NCBI GenBank assembly: GCA_037783415.1
Contig: JAZGTN010000009.1
Location: 10,416,001-10,480,000 of the forward strand
Length of the DNA stretch: 64,000 nucleotides
Direction of reading: 5' to 3'
Source of the DNA: Leptasterias polaris
Taxonomy: Eukaryota > Echinodermata > Asteroidea > Forcipulatida > Asteriidae
Part shown: in pieces, positions 46,401 to 52,321 of the stretch
Position numbering within the stretch: position 1 is the stretch's first letter
How the letters are laid out: each line of letters begins with the position of its first letter
The notes under the pieces: model-generated
Databases searched by the model: none
The model's input: the letters and a program-made list of their open reading frames with translations, nothing else
What the model was told of the DNA's origin: nothing
Made by a program: the position numbers and the translations under genes

Positions 46401-48403
46401 GCCAATGTTGTTGGTGCACAACTCGTTCCACTCAAAATTGTTGGCAAACGTTGGCAACGTTTGCGCAAGTGGAACGCATTCCTGGCCTCACTTCACTGAG
46501 CACACTCTAGAATGCAGGGATTGTGGGTTAGAATCCCATGCGAGTAGCCATTGGATTTTTTGTTCACAGAGGGAAAGCACTGAGTATTGACCCATTTCAT
46601 GACGGCAGTGCACTCACGCACCTATCTTGTCCATCATTTGGGCGTAAAATTGTACACAAAGAAGTTGACTTATGAAATGGTAGAGGCTTATTGTGTAGAG
46701 GTGTGTGCCCCATGCCATTGTGCAAGCAAAGAAAAACAGTGCCTATTGTAAATAGGCACTGTTTGGTAAATACCAAAGTAAGATTATTTATTGTTGATGC
46801 ACTTATTCAAAAATGTAAACCTGGTAAAATGGTATAGTTATAAATACCCCAGACAGTTTAGGCAGTCCTATTGGTTGAGGGATGATCACATGATCATGTT
46901 TAAATGACCAATAAAGACATAACTGGAGCTCCTTTAGACCGGTTGACTGTACATGTGTTGGCGCACACCAATATAGGGTCAGAACAAAGATGTTGACAAA
47001 ATACAGCTCAGTTGGTAGAATGCCAGTGTCGTAGAGAAAATCTGTCCCCCAGAGATTCTGTCCCCCATATGGGAAAATTAACATGATTATGGAGGTACGC
47101 TTGATTCAAAAGAGGGCGCTATCAGAAGAAGTTTGTACACAGTTCGCCGTATGGGGGGGGACAGAATCTTCGGGGGACAGATTCTCCTGCCACACAGGCA
47201 TGTTAAATGGGAGGTCGCAGGTTCAAGTCCCACTGTACCACACAGGCATGTTAAATGGGAGGTCGCAGGTTCAAGTCCCACTGTACCACACAGGCATGTT
47301 AAATGGGAGGTCGCAGGTTCAAGTCCCACTGTACCACACAGGCATGTTAAATGGGAGGTCGCAGGTTCAAGTCCCACTGTACCACACAGGCATGTTAAAT
47401 GGGAGGTCGCAGGTTCAAGTCCCACTGTACCACACAGGCATGTTAAATGGGAGGTCGCAGGTTCAAGTCCCACTGTACCACACAGGCATGTTAAATGGGA
47501 GGTCGCAGGTTCAAGTCCCACTGTACCACACAGGCATGTTAAATGGGAGGTCGCAGGTTCAAGTCCCACTGTACCACACAGGCATGTTAAATGGGAGGTC
47601 GCAGGTTCAAGTCCCACTGTACCACACAGGCATGTTAAATGGGAGGTCGCAGGTTCAAGTCCCACTGTACCACACAGGCATGTTAAATGGGAGGTCGCAG
47701 GTTCAAGTCCCACTGTACCACACAGGCATGTTAAATGGGAGGTCGCAGGTTCAAGTCCCACTGTACCACACAGGCATGTTAAATGGGAGGTTGCAGGTTC
47801 AAGTCCCACTGTAGTAAATTATTTCTTTGTTCAACCTAAATTATTATGTGTTTGTTTCTAACTTAATCTCTTCTGTATTTTACAGAATCCCTTATTGTTT
47901 TGGAGTGTCTGAAGTCCATCGAAGTTCATCTTAAAGAAAGAAACAATTCTGAACAAAAGCATTTTGTCCAGCAACGCTTCGTTGACTTACTTCAAAACAT
48001 GTATCTGTCAGTGGACAGTGACATCAAGGGTAGTGATGGGGATAATGCAGTCGGAGATCAGTTGAATATCACAACAGAAGATCTCATGAGTCCAGGTAGC
48101 AGCCAATCGCAGGCAAGATCAGATAAGCCTGTCCAATCAGAAAAAGGATCACTGGACTCGAACACTGCAGCGGCTGTGAACCAATCAAAGGGGCCTGTTA
48201 TCTCTGACAGCCAGTCAGCTTCTGATTCAAGGCAGGCGAGCCAATCACATAAGAGCTCTTCACAGCCAGCAACGCAGCAGACCCTGCCCAGTGAGACTGC
48301 AATTCCAAAGGCCGACTCGAGGCAATTTAAAGCTATCGGCCTAGGGAGCCTCAATCCGTTCAATATACCGGTTAAGTTACTAGAAATAAGAAAAGACTGG
48401 TAA
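37268..48403 (+). CDS. SNAPC2: snRNA-activating protein complex subunit 2 (SNAPC2/SNAP45 orthologue), six exons
   Basis: Exons 37268-37497, 40523-40656, 41552-41592, 42717-42785, 43758-44208 and 47886-48403 join in phase (1443 nt, 480 aa plus TAA). Every intron is GT-AG with good donors (GTAAGA, GTATGG, GTAAGT, GTAAGA, GTGAGA). Residues about 60-122 form a Myb/SANT-like block (NYWSAADKVALLRFLNK ... SMEEIRMLLSKLERRGA). Residues 284-298 read KPDYESIYKYIGGLM, ESLIVLECLKSI starts at 309, and the C-terminus is GLGSLNPFNIPVKLLEIRKDW minus its last residues. These blocks match vertebrate SNAPC2 in the same order; human SNAPC2 is about 334 aa, and the extra length here is low-complexity linker. In vertebrates SNAPc is nuclear and binds the proximal sequence element of snRNA promoters for both RNA polymerase II and III. 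The start is uncertain: the frame stays open back to the acceptor at 37241, so an upstream exon may exist. ATG 37268 has A at -3. No AATAAA was seen just downstream of the stop. Confidence 0.85.
37550..37620 (+). repeat. tRNA-related SINE head, copy 1
   Basis: A cloverleaf-like segment with an A box (TAGCTCAGTTGGTAGAGC) and a B box (GGTTCAAATCC). D stem GCTC/GAGC pairs perfectly, CTAGA pairs with TCTAG in the acceptor, and the anticodon and T stems each carry one mismatch. It sits inside a longer repeat (about 37527-37850), so I call it a SINE and not a tRNA gene. The downstream body includes CTTTGTTCAACCC and CCCAGTCAGTTTCCCTTGTG. Confidence 0.75.
37866..37936 (+). repeat. tRNA-related SINE head, copy 2 (direct repeat of copy 1)
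   Basis: An identical tRNA-like head lies 316 bases downstream of copy 1, again followed by the CTTTGTTCAACCC body. The two units form a direct tandem dimer. Related copies lie at about 2840-3060 (+, decayed head), 42840-43075 (-) and 46960-47033 (+, head only). Confidence 0.75.
38110..38668 (+). mobile_element. 5'-truncated non-LTR retrotransposon (CR1/L2-like 3' end)
   Basis: Two overlapping frames read as the C-terminus of a LINE reverse transcriptase: VKERIRFKILVYVYKCLNG, then APAYLASCF, then FSLAAPGLWNNLP and FKKALKK. A frame shift separates the halves. A short 3' UTR ends with GCGCTATATAAAAG and a (GTAT)n tail. This is typical of a dead 5'-truncated insertion. Confidence 0.8.
38742..39130. 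mobile_element. hAT-like MITE, 389 bp
   Basis: The ends CAGGGCTCGAATTTT and AAAATTCGAGCCCTG are inverted repeats. The flanks TGTATT and TGTATA give an imperfect 6-bp duplication. The 3' subterminal CCTGCGGTCCAGTGTAAAAT recurs at about 24684 and 60796, defining a family. There is no coding content. Confidence 0.7.
39185..39450 (+). repeat. dispersed GGGGCACCAAGGCCA repeat, interrupted by a LINE fragment
   Basis: The start (AAAGGGCAAGGCCATTTTCA) and end (GGCACCAAGGCCAAGACTAG ... GGCCTCTGTGGCC) match a repeat also seen at about 8770-8950, 29300-29470 and 31110-31295. Between them lies a LINE-derived piece (39235-39352) that is the reverse complement of 39630-39745. Confidence 0.6.
39571..39800 (+). 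mobile_element. LINE reverse-transcriptase C-terminal remnant
   Basis: The frame through 39690-39790 reads RLGVSIPDHALSLPAA, then SSFIHSAVPLWNS, a typical LINE RT C-terminus. About 115 bp of it (39630-39745) recurs inverted at 39235-39352. Confidence 0.6.
40523..40656 (+). CDS. SNAPC2: SNAPC2 coding exon 2
   Basis: Acceptor TTTCTCTTTCAG and donor GTATGG. It completes Lys77 and encodes NREILHAGHNHRFPYSLIKR followed by HVKSKSMEEIRMLLSKLERR. The EIR..L..L helix corresponds to the SEAEIRVFLQQLKGR region of vertebrate SNAPC2. The exon ends in phase 1. Confidence 0.85.
40685..40899. mobile_element. MITE with GAGCGTCTCAAAA ends
   Basis: The left end GAGCGTCTCAAAACTC and right end TTTTGAGACGCTC are inverted. 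Subterminal GGAACGTTC and GAAACGTTC add to the symmetry. No coding potential and no clear target duplication. Confidence 0.65.
41011..41169. mobile_element. MITE with TATACCCCTTGCATA ends
   Basis: Inverted ends TATACCCCTTGCATAAGGTG and TATGCAAGGGGTCTATA. The interior has two direct copies of TTTGGCCTCAGTGAGGGC and a GTGACGTCAT site near the right end. Confidence 0.6.
41552..41592 (+). CDS. SNAPC2: SNAPC2 coding exon 3 (41-nt small exon)
   Basis: Acceptor TGTCATTGCAG and donor GTAAGT. It encodes AAALMRMKKQSPVE, a short basic helix after the SANT-like block. It is too short for ORF finding, but it is required to keep phase between exon 2 (phase 1) and exon 4 (phase 0). Confidence 0.8.
41593..42716 (+). 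other. SNAPC2 intron 3
   Basis: Mostly a LINE-like 3' tail (about 41670-42113). The rest (42114-42716) shows no recognisable feature. Confidence 0.7.
41670..42113 (+). mobile_element. probable LINE 3' UTR with (GAATT)n tail
   Basis: Ends AATAAAACTTTGAATTGAAT followed by more GAATT units, a polyadenylation-like signal with a short tandem tail as in CR1/Rex-type retrotransposons. No RT coding part remains. Confidence 0.5.
42717..42785 (+). CDS. SNAPC2: SNAPC2 coding exon 4 (69 nt)
   Basis: Acceptor TTTTATTTCATTTCAG and donor GTAAGA. It encodes SWCQMADNLTVLTGDDSSRH plus LIR in phase 0. The VESWCQMADNLT junction aligns with the IEVWTDLAEKIT motif of vertebrate SNAPC2, which supports both exon choice and gene identity. 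Confidence 0.82.
42840..43075 (-). repeat. tRNA-related SINE, antisense copy
   Basis: On the minus strand it carries the A box TAGCTCAGTTGGTAGAGC and B box GGGTTCAAATCCCA, preceded by the AATAGGGAGACC-type leader (TATAGGGAGACCACCAACAT here) and followed by TTTGTTTAACC. It is the same family as 37550, inserted in opposite orientation. Confidence 0.75.
43576..43747 (+). repeat. degenerate 12-bp minisatellite (TTACACCAGTGT-like)
   Basis: About 14 diverged units of TTATACCAGTGT, several inverted in sense (ACTGGTGTTA), running to within 11 bases of the exon 5 acceptor. It replaces the usual polypyrimidine tract; only CCTTCCTC separates array and AG. Confidence 0.75.
43758..44208 (+). CDS. SNAPC2: SNAPC2 coding exon 5, with internal 24-bp coding repeat
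   Basis: Acceptor CCTTCCTCAG and donor GTGAGA, phase 0 to phase 1. It encodes a Ser/Thr-rich linker with three tandem copies of ASTSADVS (24 bp each, 43872-43943), a basic nuclear-localisation-like segment (GKAKRKSGRRANRKDGK, residues about 259-275) and the conserved KPDYESIYKYIGGLM. The repeat has probably lengthened the disordered linker relative to vertebrates. Confidence 0.85.
44551..46483 (-). mobile_element. MITE B (GTGCGTTCCACTTG ends), interrupted by a hAT
   Basis: The ends GGGTGCGTTCCACTTG and CAAGTGGAACGCATTCC are inverted. Left (44551-44839) and right (46349-46483) parts together match the reverse complement of the intact copy at 34704-35181, including AAAACACATTA, ACGTTTTGTTGTCCACCATT and GCAAACGTTCGCCAA. 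Confidence 0.75.
44840..46348. mobile_element. hAT-like element with AAACC target duplication, 1509 bp
   Basis: Inverted ends CAGGGTTCTCCACA and TGTGGAGAACCCTG, flanked by AAACC on both sides (44835-44839, 46349-46353). The left part has five direct GCGCCCGGACAAAA units. The interior (45437-46173) is shared with 55537-56023. No transposase frame remains. Confidence 0.8.
46960..47033 (+). repeat. tRNA-related SINE 5' part, truncated
   Basis: GTTGACAAAATACAGCTCAG continues TTGGTAGAATGCCAG, the leader and A box of the 37550 family. It breaks off where the next MITE begins; its 3' half resumes at 47190. Confidence 0.65.
47034..47186. mobile_element. palindromic MITE with TCTGTCCCCC ends
   Basis: The left AATCTGTCCCCCAGAGATTC and right GAATCTTCGGGGGACAGATT are inverted over about 37 bp. 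It sits in the anticodon region of the SINE, separating A-box and B-box halves. It contains the AAGAGGGCGCTAT word also seen at 16500 and 22580. Confidence 0.7.
47190..47813 (+). repeat. 13 x 48-bp tandem array of a SINE tRNA 3' half (B-box array)
   Basis: Thirteen head-to-tail 48-bp units; the first twelve look identical and the last has one substitution. Each unit contains GGAGGTCGCAGGTTCAAGTC, the anticodon-arm to T-arm part of the tRNA-like SINE, including the polymerase III B box GGTTCAAGTCC. The last unit continues into the SINE body GTAAATT...CTTTGTTCAACC. Since 48 is divisible by 3, both strands show spurious 240-aa ORFs. Confidence 0.9.
47886..48403 (+). CDS. SNAPC2: SNAPC2 terminal coding exon 6
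   Basis: Acceptor TCTGTATTTTACAG lies 72 bases after the B-box repeat array. The first codon is shared with exon 5 (GAA). It encodes ESLIVLECLKSIEVHL, matching the vertebrate ESAVVLDLL helix. A Ser/Gln-rich disordered stretch follows, then the conserved C-terminal GLGSLNPFNIPVKLLE motif and a TAA stop at 48401. Confidence 0.87.
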
Positions 48404-48858
48404 TGACATCAGTGGGGAAGTAAGAATTTATAGCAACTTGTAACTAACACAAGAAAACTTACAGCACAGTATGATTTGCAATAACGTTTGCTTACAAAAT
48501 CTAGAAAAACTTCGTGTTGATGTATAATATTTGGTTTGTGGTAACACCATGTGTATATCTACTTGCTAGGTAGATTTTGTTCTTTGAGAACTTGTCTTGC
48601 TAATTATTCTACTGCTGCAGAGTAGATTATTCGGAATTCTGGAGACTTCTCTGTTCCGAAAAGAACTGTCCTGCTTATTAATTCACCACCTGGGCGGGAG
48701 GTAGGATATCGGCTGGGACTACTACTTTTGCTTTGTGGATCGAGGGGACTTCTCGTTATTAACTACACTGCCGCGGAGTGAGTTCTTAATTGGTCTCAAC
48801 GTTTCGACTAGCTTGCTCTAGTCATCGTCTGGAGACGATGTTAGCTGTTGAAGCCAGA
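48404..48858 (-). mobile_element. possible Penelope-like terminal region with hammerhead-like motif
   Basis: Immediately 3' of SNAPC2. On the minus strand 48793-48836 folds as GTCTC / GAGAC (stem I), GACTAG / CTAGTC (stem II), then GAAACGTT before stem I closes. That is the order of a type I hammerhead with a minimal stem III. The core reads CAGACGAT instead of CTGANGA. Hammerheads of this kind occur in Penelope-like elements; assignment is inference. Confidence 0.4.
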
Positions 48859-48866
48859 GTTGAAGT

Positions 48867-49883
48867 CCAGTACTTTGAAGTTGATTATCAATGCTGAGTT
48901 CTAGGGTGGCGGAGTAGTACTCAAGTGCAAGCACTTTGGCCATTGAGTACAAGTGCCCAAGTACCGAGTAATCTGATATGCGTGTACTGATTTCAACAGC
49001 TGAGTGCCAAGTACTTGGATTTCCTGTGTAACAGTCAAGTACTTTATGTTTTAAAAAATGCTGCAAAATAAGGTATGCAATTTTCTTGACGACAGTGTGT
49101 GTTTGTTATTTATGAAGACATTAATTTATCTTTTCAGAGCTTTATTTCTCTATTCTTTGTATTAACGTACCTATAGGAAAGCAGACTAGGAAAGGAATTT
49201 GTATTTTGACCACTAGTACTTAAAATTGGCTTCCGTGTACATTCTCAGTCGGGTATGGTTACTAGAGTCCGAGTACAGAGTACATTTTTAGTCGAGTATC
49301 AAGTACATGATGTCGAGTACAGATTATTTTTCAGTTGAATTTTGAGTATGGACTATAATAATAATAATAATAATACGCAGTTCTTATATAGCGCTTTATA
49401 CTCCCGATGGGTGTCTCAAAGCGCTCAGTATTTTTCCTACAAGGTATGTGGGGTTACGTGTTGAAGTATGAGACCTATTCCTTTGCATAGCACCATGTAA
49501 TGGTTTACAAGGTGCTGTGGCGCAATATGCAGCCAATCAAACCAGGAACACCGGGGCGAACCCCTTCTCTTTACGATAAGTGCACTGGGTTCTTTTACGT
49601 GCATTACACAACACACGGGACCTACGGCTTAACGTCCCATCCGAAGGACGAAGCATGTGGTTAAGTGTCTTGCTTAAGGACACAAGTGTCACGACTGGGA
49701 TTCGAACCCACACTCTGCTGATCAGAAACACCAGAGCTTGAGTTCGGTGCTCTTATCCGCTCGGCCACGACACGCCACATGGACTTTGAGTACGAGTATT
49801 TTGCTAGCCGAGTAGGAGTACTATCAAAACGATACTCGAGTATTACTGGAGTACGGGTGCTGAGTACAAGTATTACATCATTG
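48867..49883. mobile_element. hAT-like element rich in GAGTAC, with GTTGAAGT 8-bp duplication
   Basis: GTTGAAGT flanks both sides (48859-48866, 49884-49891). The interior is dominated by GAGTAC/AAGTAC words. The terminal repeats are weak, so the duplication is the main evidence. A SINE is nested at 49355-49778. Confidence 0.7.
49355..49778 (-). repeat. tRNA-Leu-like SINE with ATGGACT duplication, nested
   Basis: The same family as 35208: the (ATT)n tail on the left and the tRNA-like head on the right read on the minus strand. It is flanked by ATGGACT (49348-49354, 49779-49785). Confidence 0.88.
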
Positions 49884-50058
49884 GTTGAAGTTGAACCCTG
49901 AGAATGTTGAGAACAGAAGTGTGTGCTTGTCCTTGCTGAGGCTGTTCATGCGTGTGACCATTTTGGCTGTTGGGGTAAACTTCCACATTCCCATTGGACG
50001 ATTCGGTACAGTTCACTATTTCCCGCTGTCGCATGGTATTCATATTTAAATTGTTCAT

Positions 50059-50365
50059 TAAACTAACTTAGAGGGTGTAGACAGCAGAAAAATTGAAGTT
50101 CAAACACGGCGTTGTATAGCTTAAACCTGGCAGGTAAATGCCAGATGTACCTTTGACCTTTGACCTTGCATGACACAGTCAGTATGTGTAGTCTGGTTGT
50201 TATGCCTCATTGCATGTCCAACCAGTTTGGATTTGTGTTACCAGTACCAGCCTAAGCAATGTATTTCTATGATTTCCCCAATAGCGCCCTCTTGTGGTCA
50301 AGTACATCCATAGTTATGGCTCAGTCCACTTTGAGCAATAATGAGTATGCGTGGGGAGAGCTGCA
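50059..50365. other. no feature recognised
   Basis: Short intergenic stretch with a CCTTTGACCTTTGACCTTG run at 50150. Confidence 0.4.
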
Positions 50366-51620
50366 TTAGGCCAAAAAAAAAAACATGTTGAGTTGCCCTC
50401 CGCGACCGACCCAAAAATGCTGAAATCTCGGGTCGGTTTTTTTTCTTCCCCCCCCCCCGTTTTTTCATTTTTGATGAAACTTACACATTATCTGTGTTTA
50501 ACCAATCTAAAACGAATATATTTATTCCAAATAAGCTGAAACAATTTTGCAAAGCAAAGATTTTAAAGTAAACATGCAAGAGGTCGATATTTTGTGTTTT
50601 GTGTGCCGCTACACTCGTAGTCGTACGCAACGTGCCCGGCCATCTACGGTACCTCGGATCGATCCCACGCAATAGCACATGACATGAACTGCCTGCAGAC
50701 AGAATTCGCTGGCATACAACCCGAATTCGCTTGAGCCAAGAAGCGGATTCACTGGTGGTACCCAACACTTGTTTTGAGCGCGAGTACCAGATCAAACGGT
50801 CATTTTTAGAACTTGTGTTAACTAAATGTGTTCACCTAGCTCTTAGCTTGCCTTGTGTGTTTTGGATGTTCAAACAAATAACTTTTCAATAGGATATTTC
50901 AAACAATAATTGTGCAACTTACTCCGAATTATTTTCCGCGATGAGTACCGGGCGCCGCCATTTTGGAATGATCCCAATCATGCCAATCAAACTACGACGT
51001 CATCGGCCGGCCAGACTGTGGGAGGAGCGTATAAGTAAAGCAACTATTGAAATGTTCGCACCCTCGCTCCGCCCACCAGCCGGCCGACGACATGGTATTT
51101 TGATTGGCATGATTGGATCATTACAAAATGGCGGCGCCCGGCACACATCGCGGAAAGTATTTCGGAGTAAGTCGCACAATTATTGTTTGAAATATATTTT
51201 TAAAAGATCGTTTGTTTGAACATCAAAAACACGCAAGGCAAGCTAAGAGCTAGGTGAACACATTTAGCTGGTTTAAACCACCGAATGATCCTTAGAGAAT
51301 GCACTTTAAAATGGTTATAGCTTCAAAAGAAATGGGCGGGATGTGTGACCAAGGATCCAGGAAAAAGTGTATAAAATGTTTGAAAACAAATTATAAAAGA
51401 TATGAAGTTAAATGTTTCTTGTCTTTTCATTCTTTATGTACTTCTGCACACTAGTACATCATTGTATATTGATTGGGATTAGTTCCAATGCATTTCAATC
51501 TTCAAATGACAGTCAAGGTAAAAAAAAATATATAAAAAAATAAAATAAAATCCCGACCGACCGACCCCTTCAAATTTTTTTACTGGAGGGCAACTCAACA
51601 AAAATTTTTTGGGGGCCTTA
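50366..51620. mobile_element. inverted-repeat element (TTGAGTTGCCCTCC ends) with nested palindrome
   Basis: Left GTTGAGTTGCCCTCCGCGAC and right GGAGGGCAACTCAAC are inverted, with TAGGCC/GGCCTTA beyond. GGGTCGGT and ACCGACCGACCC add symmetry. A second element (50822-51270) lies within. Confidence 0.65.
50822..51270. mobile_element. near-palindromic MITE, about 450 bp
   Basis: Arms of about 200 bp: AAATGTGTTCACCTAGCTCT ... TTGTGCAACTTACTCCGAA ... GGGCGCCGCCATTTTG ... CCAATCATGCCAATCAAA on the left, reverse complement on the right. The loop is rich in GCCGGCC. Confidence 0.82.
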
Positions 51621-52321
51621 TATGATAACCACATAAGAATAAGAACCTAGTCTCTTCACTGCATTCAAAAATGTATGAGCGAAGGTTTGGTGCCGCACAA
51701 TTCCTTGGTCTTGTCAATGATTTTTGTTCTCAGTATTTGCCCCCATTCAATTTTTGAGCTCTTCGACTTCCTACAAATCTCGTCCTTGTGTATTCGATAC
51801 ATTAAATATCCCCCTCTCATAAATATGTTGTATGTCTTCAAAATATTTTGTACTAATGATTTGATACATTAAATATCCCACTCCCTGAATTATGTCTTTG
51901 CCCCCCCGCCCCCCCCCCCCCCCCCCCCCAATGAAAATATCTGGTGAAATACCACTGGTTTGTTTTGCACCTTAAAAAAAAAAACTAGCTTCCCGAGTAT
52001 TTTGATTTTGACGCTCATTTTGAATATGTTGGGGTCAAACAGGTCACCATGGCTATAGTAGTGAAGAATTTCATTGGGTGAATAACAGATGGATTCAGAG
52101 ACCTCAAAAACATATGAAAAGTCATATTACATGATAAATGTATAGTCTAAATACTCTTCAGAAATACATAAAAATGCCTGTTTTGGCATCCATTTTGAAT
52201 TTTTGCCAAAATCCGACATCAACTGTCATCTGATGTCAAAAACTTCAGACCAGATTTGGTTTCTACATAAAGATGTGGCCATAAAAAACGGTGTCTTGAG
52301 AAAAATTGTTTCATTAACAAA
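51621..52321. other. intergenic with a poly-C run
   Basis: A ~28-nt C-rich tract lies at 51902-51929. No gene or clear repeat otherwise. Confidence 0.5.

Larger units (their letters stand above)
44209..47885 (+). other. SNAPC2 intron 5
   Basis: The longest intron. It carries a MITE (44551-46483) with a hAT inserted in it, a decayed repeat with TATTGACCCATTTCATGAC and TTGACTTATGAAATGG ends (about 46585-46690), and the head of a tRNA-like SINE split by another MITE and expanded into the 48-bp array. Confidence 0.8.
48818..50058 (-). pseudogene. short minus-strand ORF split by the hAT insertion
   Basis: ATG at 50058 opens a Gln/Asn-rich frame (MNNLNMNTMRQREIVNCTES ...). Setting aside 48867-49891 (element plus one duplication copy), the frame continues without a stop to TAG at 48818, 71 codons in all, ending SSPDDD. 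The stop overlaps the hammerhead-like motif. Not recognised; it may be part of a retroelement or an exon. T at -3 makes the start weak. Confidence 0.3.

Noticed and set aside
47190..47813. CRISPR-like direct repeats
   Set aside because: Units are contiguous with no spacers, in an intron of a eukaryotic gene, and match a SINE.
47083..47861. About 240-codon ORFs on both strands (HTGMLNGRSQVQVPLY and VGLEPATSHLTCLCGT repeats)
   Set aside because: By-product of 13 copies of a 48-bp SINE-derived unit; frames on both strands are equally open.
48058..48363. Minus-strand 101-codon ORF
   Set aside because: Antisense shadow of SNAPC2 exon 6.
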